NCBI GenBank assembly: GCA_900555525.1
Contig: USLP01000101.1
Span: forward strand, 1 to 5,730
Direction: 5' to 3'
From: an uncultured Eubacteriales bacterium
Lineage (GTDB): Bacteria > Bacillota > Clostridia > UMGS1840
DNA: 5,730 nucleotides
A program made the position numbers and the translations under genes. Positions 1-5,730 of this stretch are shown one piece after another. Position 1 is the first letter of the stretch; every line of letters begins with the position of its first letter. The notes below the pieces were generated by a model. That model did no database searches. It saw nothing but the letters and a program-made list of their open reading frames with translations, and was not told the origin of the DNA.

Positions 1-333
1 GCCGTATATTCCGCTCGGTCTGAATTTATCCTGTACGGAATCCGCAAACATTTTATCGGAAATAACTCTTTCGTACATACTCATAAGATATCTTCCCAGA
101 GTTTTTTCCGAAATTGAGCTTACTCTTTTTGAAAGCTTTTCTATTTTTTCATTCTCCTCCAAAAAGGAAATTTCTCTTCTTATGTACGGCTTGACCACAT
201 ATTTTTCGGCTTTCGGCGGTTTTTTATCACTCTTTTTTGTCATAACTTCATCGTTATTGCGCTGTATATCCGCAAGCGATTCTATCCCCTTGGAAAAAAC
301 GTCTGTCTTAAATTCAAAAAAATTGCCGTTCAT
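1..333 (-). CDS. Hypothetical charged helical protein, N-terminal 111 residues (runs off left edge)
   Basis: This gene is not recognised. The frame is open from the ATG at 333 to the window edge, giving 111 codons with no stop, so the protein is longer than seen. The ATG at 333 is chosen because AAAGGA (344-349) lies 10 bases upstream. Another ATG at 340 is in a different frame and stops after eight codons. The visible protein has no signal peptide or membrane segment and is rich in Lys and Glu. Residues 31-50 are a basic, Pro-containing linker (KKSDKKPPK). Residues 51-100 look helical and amphipathic, possibly a coiled coil (ISFLEENEKIEKLSKRVSSI). It ends near KFRPSGIYG, where a folded domain may begin. 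It lies 24 bases after the lipoprotein gene on the same strand, so it is probably the next gene of the operon and cytoplasmic. Function cannot be assigned from this fragment. Confidence 0.8.
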   Translation of the reverse strand, partial: MNGNFFEFKTDVFSKGIESLADIQRNNDEVMTKKSDKKPPKAEKYVVKPYIRREISFLEENEKIEKLSKRVSSISEKTLGRYLMSMYERVISDKMFADSVQDKFRPSGIYG

Positions 334-343
334 TCTTCATCGT

Positions 344-349
344 TCCTTT
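344..349 (-). promoter_or_regulatory. Shine-Dalgarno site for the left-edge gene
   Basis: AAAGGA on the minus strand sits 10 bases before the ATG at 333 and only 3 bases before the out-of-frame ATG at 340. It therefore decides the start in favour of 333. It lies in the 24-base gap after the lipoprotein stop codon. Confidence 0.7.
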
Positions 350-357
350 CTCGGAAT

Positions 358-1440
358 TTATCCCAGAGATACCTGACCTTTTTCTTTTATGCCGTAAGTA
401 TCAGAACCGCCGTTTCTCATAAGGATAGCGGGTTTTATAAGTTTTATATTATCCCCCTGTCCTTCTATTTCAAAGGAACTGTAAAATTGACCGTATGTAG
501 GAACGGAAATAAATTTCGCAGGGTAAAGCTTTAGCCCGTCATTAGTCTCTATTGCATAGAAATATGGATTCGGCGAATTAGCAAAGTTTACAACCGTTCC
601 CATATTATTGGTTGCAACATTACACGGTCTGAAACGCGGATCACGTATGCCCGAGGCAAGATTAATCTGCGAATTGTATGCGTCTTCATCGGAACTGTAA
701 TTTACGTTTAAATTTACGTTTGGCATAGGTGCAGACGCATTATTGCGGAGCCTGTTAATCTCTTCTCTAAGACGAATGTTTTCGTCGTTCAATCTGGACA
801 TTTTTTCCAAAATCTGATTATTGTTTTGGTTTCCAACACCCTGTCTTAAACTCATATTATCGATTTTATCGGTTATCATGCTTAAATCCACTTTTTTCTT
901 TGAGAGATTATCTATTTTATTAATTATTTTTATACCATAGCAGAATAAAACAATAAGCACCAAAATCAAGAAAAATACGGTTATATACATATTCCAATCT
1001 GATTTTTTAGCCTTGGTAACGGGAGCATTTACAATATTGGTATCCTCCGAATATTTAAGTCCGTCTTTCGTCGTTATTTTAAGTTCTTCATCTTTTACAT
1101 CATAAAGCTTTTCCAAGTCCATTTTAAAGCTTGCAAATGTTCTCGCACCTTTAAAGCTAAGCTGAGGAGTTTTGAAATCTTTTCCTTTTAATTCCTCGGA
1201 GCTTACGTCGGCATTTTTTATTTTTATATCATAATAATTGCTAAAATATTCAAATGCTTTAACATATAAGTCAGCGTCGGAATCTGATGTTTGTTGGTTT
1301 GTGTTGTTCGCAGTTTGATTGGAACCGTTACCGCCTTTTTCTTTCACGCCCTCGATTTCATCATTTCCGCAGCCTCCCAAAAGCGTGCAAATCATTAAAA
1401 GGCAAAGAAGAAAAATACTGAATTTTTTTGTTTTGTTCAT
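358..1440 (-). CDS. Bitopic membrane lipoprotein with coiled coil and cytoplasmic C-terminal domain
   Basis: This is a 360-residue protein of unknown family. Residues 1-23 form a lipoprotein signal peptide: basic MNKTKK, a hydrophobic core, then lipobox LGGC with Cys24 as the predicted lipidated residue. An Asn/Gln/Ser-rich linker (about 33-55) leads to a domain at about 56-140, predicted outside the membrane. Residues 150-173 (NMYITVFFLILVLIVLFCYG onward) form a clear transmembrane helix followed by Lys-rich residues, which puts the rest in the cytoplasm. Residues 203-233 (ILEKMSRLNDENIRLREEIN) look like a short coiled coil, followed by a low-complexity Asn-rich hinge. A small beta-rich domain (about 282-360) follows, with the segment IKLIKPAILM and ending near GIKEKGQVSLG. 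The frame could begin 21 bases earlier, but only the ATG at 1440 has a good ribosome site (AAAGGA, 9 bases away) and it gives a standard signal peptide. It follows the Hsp70-like gene by 31 bases. The inferred role is to anchor or signal to that ATPase across the membrane. Confidence 0.87.
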   Translation of the reverse strand: MNKTKKFSIFLLCLLMICTLLGGCGNDEIEGVKEKGGNGSNQTANNTNQQTSDSDADLYVKAFEYFSNYYDIKIKNADVSSEELKGKDFKTPQLSFKGARTFASFKMDLEKLYDVKDEELKITTKDGLKYSEDTNIVNAPVTKAKKSDWNMYITVFFLILVLIVLFCYGIKIINKIDNLSKKKVDLSMITDKIDNMSLRQGVGNQNNNQILEKMSRLNDENIRLREEINRLRNNASAPMPNVNLNVNYSSDEDAYNSQINLASGIRDPRFRPCNVATNNMGTVVNFANSPNPYFYAIETNDGLKLYPAKFISVPTYGQFYSSFEIEGQGDNIKLIKPAILMRNGGSDTYGIKEKGQVSLG

Positions 1441-1449
1441 AATCGTTAT

Positions 1450-1455
1450 TCCTTT
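1450..1455 (-). promoter_or_regulatory. Shine-Dalgarno site for the lipoprotein gene
   Basis: AAAGGA (within GGAAAGGAA) lies 9 bases before the ATG at 1440. The alternative in-frame ATG at 1461 has only AT-rich sequence upstream and no such site. This decides the start and shortens the protein from 367 to 360 residues. Confidence 0.75.
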
Positions 1456-1456
1456 C

Positions 1457-1466
1457 CGCATATGCG
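1457..1466. repeat. Perfect 10-bp palindrome CGCATATGCG in the intergenic gap
   Basis: CGCATATGCG reads identically on both strands. It lies between the Hsp70-like stop (1472-1474) and the lipoprotein start (1440), next to the lipoprotein's Shine-Dalgarno site. It has no loop and no following T-run on the transcribed strand, so it is not a terminator. It could be chance or a small protein-binding site. Confidence 0.3.
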
Positions 1467-1471
1467 ATTTT

Positions 1472-4400
1472 TTATTTGTTTTCTTTTCTCAAAATTGACT
1501 TAATACCGAATACGAATGCAGGGTCAAGTCTTGCGTCCTTAACGGCTTCATTCAGCGCAAACTGCATTTGCTGATGAATACTGTCAAAATCCGTATCCGT
1601 ATAATTAAGGAGATATTTTTTCTCCCCGAATGAGAGTTCGTTTAAGATATTGAAGTATTTTATAACCTTCTTAAGCGCTGTCAAATCTTTGCTTACGCTT
1701 ATAGATTTGATACCCGATACCTGTTCGTTGCCGACAGTAACCGTTTCCGAGCTTTTTCCCTTTGTATAGAAGTAGTCCTTAATATCTTCTCTCGACATAA
1801 TATCCTCGCCTGAGCCGATTGTTTCCGTTTCGCCGTTAAACTTTTCAACGGTAAGCGTTTCCGATGCCGGAAGCTTAAGGTTTTTGGCAAACGAATCCAC
1901 ATTGTCATTAATGGTAAGCAAGCCGATTGCCGCCTCGGATTTCAATGTCTGATTCTGATATTTTACAAAAACAGTTATGGAAATTCCGTATTCATCGTTC
2001 AAATACTGCTGTAAAACCTGCTCGAGGTTTTTCATCGGGATTGAAAGCCAGTCAACGAGCTTTGCGCCGTTTCCGCCTATACATACCGTTATGCTCTTTT
2101 CATCCTTAAGCTCGTCATATACCATTGCAATTGAATCCATAACATAATACATAAGCGCAAAGAAACCGAAAGTAAGCGTTTTTTCAAACTGCACCTTATC
2201 GTTCATATCGGCAACAGCGCCAACATACTTAAATACAGCTTCGGGATACTCAAACAAGAGCTGTTCGAGCTTCGGAAGCTCCTCCTCGGAAAGATTATCG
2301 TTGCGTTTTCTTACAAATTCATAAACAGATCTCTTTAATTTCAGTATATTTTCATAAGCGTTTCCGTCCGACCTCAAAAGCTTCCAGAAAGACGGCAGGA
2401 ATATATCTCTCGACGCAAGCTTTATAGAGGTTTGAAGAAGATTCTTCGTATCTATTCCGCGCTTCCATATTGAAATATCCGTTGTACCTCCGCCTATATC
2501 AACGCACGCAACCGTTCCCATCTGATAATTCTGCTGGAAAAATTCAGCGGAAACGATACTTTCGGGATAAAATTCCTCTTTATCGGAAATCATCTTTATT
2601 CCCGTTTGCTTTGTAAGGAAATTGAGTATATCGAGCGCTTTGTTTTTATAATCCGTCAAAAGGTTAAGAGGCAATGCCGTAGGATATGAGAATTTCCAGT
2701 TTATCGTACCTACTCTCGCCTTTACCGCAGAAAATGCAATCTCTATAAAAATCTGATGCAGATATTTTGAGGACGCTTCTCTTACATTTGGGTCATTGCT
2801 CCATTTTAAGTTATCATAAACAACGGCATTTTCAGCCTGTGTTGCGTCTCGTCTGTCGCCCTTAGCATAATCGAACGGAATATGACCGAATACAAATGTG
2901 GAATCCGCACCCGTGGGAACGCCTGCCGTCATTATCTCGTATATTGACGGATAGGAATTTCTCTTGAAGAAATCATCGGGCATAAAGAAGTTATGCGCGC
3001 TGTCTTTCAGAGTAAACGGAACGCAGGCATTGAATCTTCCCGAATCAACCGCTTCACCCTTTTTCTCAACGGTTTTTCCCGTCTGTGAATCAAATTCGTT
3101 CCAATAAAATGTTCCGAATTCAATAAATTCCTTTCCGTTTTCTCTCTTATAAACGGTTGAAGATGTTGTACCGAAGTCAACGCCGACATTCCAAACATTC
3201 TGTTCGCTTATCGTATAAGTCGGCGCAGGCGTAAGAAGAACACAGCCGCAGAACTGTTTATACATATTCTGTTTTTCGTAAACCTTGATATGTGTGGGCA
3301 ATTCGGAATATGAAGTATAATATGCCGTAAAGCCTTTTGACGAAATATTGTCAAGCCTTGTCTGCGACGTAACGTGATTTTCCGTACCGTCGCAGCACAA
3401 TTCCGTTACGGTTGTAACGCTCGGCGAATCCTCATATGTACCTTTATATGAATAATAGCTTTTCCAATGGTTTTCTGTCTGACCCGGTGTTACAACTTTG
3501 GCATACGGCCATATGGAAAGGTTCGGGAAATCGCCCTCCATTTTTATAACAACATTTTGGTCGCTGTACTGCTTTGAAAACGTATGTGTTCCGTGCGTAA
3601 GCGGCAATGTCAAAGTAACGGTATACGAATTTACGCCGTCAAAGCTTACGCTGAGCGCACCTTTCAGTTCTTCCGATGTCATATATTCCAAAAGCACGCT
3701 GTTTACGGGCCAGATTATATCCTTGCCCTGCAATTTTGTATAAAGCGAGCCGTCTGCGCCCTGGTTGAATATGCTGTTTTGCGACATAACAAGATAAAGC
3801 TTATCCAAAAGCAAATCGGTATCACGGTACATTTTTTCGTTATTTTGGAAATTGTAACCGTCAAAATTCGTATCTCCGCTTCTGAAATTCGGAGTAAGCT
3901 GTGCGAGCGTTTTTCTGCCTGCAATATGAATCTGTCCCGCGCCTGCGCTGCCTGCACGTGTGCCGAACATATTTTCGCCGACAATATAGAGCGTGCCTGC
4001 GTTTGTGTTGGACGTCATCAATTTAACGTCCGAAGCGGGTTCGGGTATCGTTACCTTTGAATCCGCAAGGATATTTGCAACGCTGTCGGGTATAAGCCCC
4101 GCTCTCGAAACGCTGACAGCGCTTGTCGGATTAAGCGGAAGTATCTGCGCTTTAAAGTCGCCGACAAGCTTAATCAACTTTTGGCAGATGTACACGTTCA
4201 TGTCGCTTCTTCCGGAGAGCTCGGCAAGCGTTGCATGAAGATTTGTAAGATACTGATCCATTATATACGCATGGTTAGGGTCTCTGTTTATCCACATAAC
4301 AGGGTCGCAGAATGCGCCGTTTTGGAAAAATTCAAATGCCGACAGCTTTGATTTTGCCGAAAGTGAAAACGTATACGCAGGGCAAACAAGCGTAGAATTT

Positions 4401-4945
4401 GATAAAAATCCGATAACATCGTTATTGTTTATGGCGGTAGGCGCTAACAAAATCGGTATAAATATATCCCATTCCTTGGGGATTCCGTATGTTGTAAACA
4501 TTGAATTCTGCGGATACATCTGACGCACGTTTGTATAAAACTGCTGTGAAATCGTATTTCCGTCTTTGGAAATATCCGTAATATAGCTCCACTGCGAATT
4601 TTCCAGGTTTATATCAAGTCCCATTGCGCTGTTGAGCGCAACAATCGTTATTAAGCATCGCCAATCGTTAAGAGCCTGCAAAGACGCGCTTCCGTATATT
4701 CCCGTATCGTCAAACAAAAGCGTTTCAAAAGAAATAAATCTTGCCCACGGGGACGGCATGGAAAAGTTAGACTGGTTAAAATCTCCCGATATTCCGTCCG
4801 CATTTTTGCCCATATCGGGCAAATCCTGCGCAATTTGACCAAGTGCGCTGAGTGAATTTGCGGCATTGTTCCAGCCGTGCGTATTTGAAGAAGGCAGATT
4901 AAACTGTCTTATTTTTTGTTTATCATAAGTTAAATATGTAGCCAT
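1472..4945 (-). CDS. Hsp70/actin-fold ATPase with a large N-terminal extension (1157 aa)
   Basis: This is an Hsp70/actin-superfamily ATPase, probably cytoplasmic, with no signal peptide or membrane helix. The ATPase core spans about residues 584-1010. Phosphate-1 is GVDFGTTSSTV (D590 in the DxGT motif) and phosphate-2 is DIGGGTTDIS (from D816). The adenosine motif is VCIGGNGAKL (954-963). FSYPTALPL (752-760) and PESIVSAEFF (794-803) match the strand and connect-1 regions, with E795 where Hsp70 has its catalytic Glu. All key nucleotide-binding motifs look intact, so activity is likely. Residues 1-580 are not Hsp70. They include a strand-like segment STLVCPA (184-190) and a beta-rich part (about 412-570) with FPNLSIWPYAKV and cysteine pairs at 517-518 and 566/568. 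After the core, residues 1011-1157 hold a polar linker and a helical end, not a normal Hsp70 substrate-binding domain. At 1157 residues it far exceeds DnaK (about 600-640). The ATG at 4945 has a Shine-Dalgarno site overlapping the previous stop. SrfB-like proteins are the nearest family I can suggest, without certainty. Confidence 0.9.
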   Translation of the reverse strand: MATYLTYDKQKIRQFNLPSSNTHGWNNAANSLSALGQIAQDLPDMGKNADGISGDFNQSNFSMPSPWARFISFETLLFDDTGIYGSASLQALNDWRCLITIVALNSAMGLDINLENSQWSYITDISKDGNTISQQFYTNVRQMYPQNSMFTTYGIPKEWDIFIPILLAPTAINNNDVIGFLSNSTLVCPAYTFSLSAKSKLSAFEFFQNGAFCDPVMWINRDPNHAYIMDQYLTNLHATLAELSGRSDMNVYICQKLIKLVGDFKAQILPLNPTSAVSVSRAGLIPDSVANILADSKVTIPEPASDVKLMTSNTNAGTLYIVGENMFGTRAGSAGAGQIHIAGRKTLAQLTPNFRSGDTNFDGYNFQNNEKMYRDTDLLLDKLYLVMSQNSIFNQGADGSLYTKLQGKDIIWPVNSVLLEYMTSEELKGALSVSFDGVNSYTVTLTLPLTHGTHTFSKQYSDQNVVIKMEGDFPNLSIWPYAKVVTPGQTENHWKSYYSYKGTYEDSPSVTTVTELCCDGTENHVTSQTRLDNISSKGFTAYYTSYSELPTHIKVYEKQNMYKQFCGCVLLTPAPTYTISEQNVWNVGVDFGTTSSTVYKRENGKEFIEFGTFYWNEFDSQTGKTVEKKGEAVDSGRFNACVPFTLKDSAHNFFMPDDFFKRNSYPSIYEIMTAGVPTGADSTFVFGHIPFDYAKGDRRDATQAENAVVYDNLKWSNDPNVREASSKYLHQIFIEIAFSAVKARVGTINWKFSYPTALPLNLLTDYKNKALDILNFLTKQTGIKMISDKEEFYPESIVSAEFFQQNYQMGTVACVDIGGGTTDISIWKRGIDTKNLLQTSIKLASRDIFLPSFWKLLRSDGNAYENILKLKRSVYEFVRKRNDNLSEEELPKLEQLLFEYPEAVFKYVGAVADMNDKVQFEKTLTFGFFALMYYVMDSIAMVYDELKDEKSITVCIGGNGAKLVDWLSIPMKNLEQVLQQYLNDEYGISITVFVKYQNQTLKSEAAIGLLTINDNVDSFAKNLKLPASETLTVEKFNGETETIGSGEDIMSREDIKDYFYTKGKSSETVTVGNEQVSGIKSISVSKDLTALKKVIKYFNILNELSFGEKKYLLNYTDTDFDSIHQQMQFALNEAVKDARLDPAFVFGIKSILRKENK

Positions 4946-4955
4946 TTTTCACATT

Positions 4956-4962
4956 CTCCTTT
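4956..4962 (-). promoter_or_regulatory. Shine-Dalgarno site overlapping the upstream stop codon
   Basis: The minus strand reads TAAAGGAGAATGTGAAAAATG. The TAA stop of the upstream gene (4961-4963) runs into AAAGGAG, which lies 10 bases before the ATG at 4945. An ATG at 4952-4954 is followed at once by TGA and is not a start. The arrangement suggests translational coupling of the two genes. Confidence 0.8.
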
Positions 4963-5730
4963 ATATCTCGCAAGCCTGCTGCAAGCATTTTACAAGCTTG
5001 CCCAAGTCGGTGCCGTTGTAGTCTTCTTTTGAAAGTTCCGAAAACGTTTGGTCTATCGCTTCAGCATTATCGCTTTGTTTTTCCGTTACAAGCTGTTCTA
5101 TGGTATTGATATTTTTTATAAGTATGTTCTTAAACATAGAAAGGTCGGGAATACCGTTGTACAAATCGCCGTCCATAAGGCTGAAAAATTCAACGTTATT
5201 TGCGGGATTAACCGAACATTCACCGTTGGAATCGTTTGTAAGCTCGGCAAGCTTAAACCAATCTATATATTTCATGCAAAACGTATAAAGCCTGTCAAGC
5301 TCGTTATCGTCTATATCGTTATAATAGCCGTACCAGTTACCGTTTTTCTTGCCGTTTTTCAAGCAATGGTAATAATACTTTGTATACATAACCGCCGCTC
5401 TCATAAATGAAGCAACCTTCTGTGCCGTGGTTTTGTCTCCGTTTGCGTCATTTAGCATACTTAAGCTTGACATTTCTCTGGCGTCCTCGGCATTTTCAAA
5501 TCTGCCCATAACCTTAACCGTGTATTTATCGCATGCCGAACGCAAAAAATCAATCGCCGCCGACGCCGCATAAAGTTCGATAACGTGCGGTTTGTTTGAC
5601 TGCTGTGTTGAACCTATCGAATATTTTACGTTCATGAAATTGTCGGGGTCTTCGCCGATAATAAATATTTCATTGAAAATTTTATCAAAATTTTGTTTTT
5701 CGTAATAATTGAGATCCGCTCTCGTCTTCG
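4961..5730 (-). CDS. C-terminal part (255 residues) of a larger protein with a GED and N..H..E motif; start beyond right edge
   Basis: The frame is open without a stop from the window edge to the TAA at 4961-4963, so this gene is cut at its 5' end. The ATG at 5635 is very probably internal. No Shine-Dalgarno site precedes it, and the 31 codons before it read as ordinary protein (ADLNYYEKQNFDKIFNEIFI) that continues smoothly. Numbering the visible piece from 1, residues 21-28 are a hydrophobic strand ending in GED (IFIIGEDP). Residues 36-61 form a helix-starting segment, QQSNKPHVIELYAASAAIDF, whose N45, H48 and E51 look like conserved positions. The remainder (about 100-255) is helical, with an aromatic-rich stretch (MYTKYYYHCLKNGKKNGNWY) and no membrane helix. 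From memory, large Rossmann- or tubulin-like proteins of bacterial operons can end this way, but the N-terminal half that would prove it is missing. It lies 15 bases before the ATPase gene, so the two products are likely partners. Confidence 0.8.
   Translation of the reverse strand, partial: KTRADLNYYEKQNFDKIFNEIFIIGEDPDNFMNVKYSIGSTQQSNKPHVIELYAASAAIDFLRSACDKYTVKVMGRFENAEDAREMSSLSMLNDANGDKTTAQKVASFMRAAVMYTKYYYHCLKNGKKNGNWYGYYNDIDDNELDRLYTFCMKYIDWFKLAELTNDSNGECSVNPANNVEFFSLMDGDLYNGIPDLSMFKNILIKNINTIEQLVTEKQSDNAEAIDQTFSELSKEDYNGTDLGKLVKCLQQACEI

Noticed and set aside
314..340. ATG at 340 as the start of the left-edge gene
   Set aside because: It is in another frame and reaches a stop after eight codons. 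The ribosome site is only 3 bases away, against 10 bases for the ATG at 333.
182..376. Plus-strand open frame encoding a hydrophobic, membrane-like 64-residue peptide
   Set aside because: It lies opposite the left-edge gene, whose Lys/Glu-rich codons read as Phe/Leu on the other strand. The weak AAGGA upstream is about 13 bases away, and the frame also overlaps the end of the lipoprotein gene.
702..722. Tandem-like repeat of AAATTTACGTTT
   Set aside because: It encodes the Asn/Val run NVNLNVNY in the lipoprotein's hinge. It is only two copies and is explained by low-complexity protein sequence.
1441..1461. Longer lipoprotein start at the ATG at 1461 (MRKGITI added)
   Set aside because: There is no Shine-Dalgarno site in front of it. 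The added codons span the ribosome site of the ATG at 1440, which gives a standard lipoprotein signal peptide.
3584..4060. Plus-strand open frame of 158 codons
   Set aside because: It is fully opposite the ATPase gene. Its composition is unlike a natural protein (many Cys and Arg, scattered), and no ribosome site or domain was seen.
1472..4945. Calling the large gene dnaK
   Set aside because: The ATPase motifs are Hsp70-like, but the length, the C-terminal position of the core and the missing substrate-binding domain exclude the housekeeping chaperone.
5048..5410. Plus-strand open frame of 120 codons with hydrophobic stretches
   Set aside because: It is opposite the right-edge gene, whose helical, charged coding sequence explains the Ile/Val/Phe-rich mirror. 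No ribosome site supports it.
1..5730. tRNA, rRNA, CRISPR array, insertion sequence or rho-independent terminator
   Set aside because: No cloverleaf-like segment, spaced repeat set, transposase motif or GC stem with T-run was found. The gaps between genes are 31 bases or less.

Overview
The window looks like part of a single operon read entirely on the minus strand. It holds two complete genes and two genes cut by the window edges. Base composition is moderately AT-rich (about 40 % GC by eye). Shine-Dalgarno sites are AAAGGA/AAGGAG type, the lipoprotein signal is of Gram-positive style, and the visible stops are TAA. A low-GC Firmicute, probably a clostridial gut-type bacterium, fits best. 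That is an inference, because no taxonomic marker gene is present.

In transcription order (right to left): (1) 5730-4961 is the C-terminal 255 residues of a larger protein that starts outside the window. It carries a GED motif and a conserved-looking N..H..E segment, followed by an all-helical tail. (2) 4945-1472 encodes a 1157-residue protein with a complete Hsp70/actin-type ATPase core in its C-terminal half (phosphate-1, phosphate-2 and adenosine motifs all intact), placed behind about 580 residues that are not Hsp70. (3) 1440-358 encodes a 360-residue predicted lipoprotein with a lipobox, an extracytoplasmic domain, one transmembrane helix, a short coiled coil and a cytoplasmic C-terminal domain. 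(4) 333-1 encodes the first 111 residues of a charged, soluble, helical protein that runs off the left edge.

Gene junctions are 15, 31 and 24 bases, each containing a Shine-Dalgarno site. I saw no terminator or convincing promoter between them, so co-transcription is likely. The genes fit a membrane-linked assembly: an actin-fold ATPase with a large built-in partner or client domain, and a bitopic lipoprotein carrying a signal or tether across the membrane. No characterised system was recognised with certainty. A distant relation to SrfB-like Hsp70 proteins or to NTP-dependent conflict systems is a hypothesis only. No RNA gene, mobile element, CRISPR array or long repeat was seen, and no stretch over 300 bases lacks a gene.
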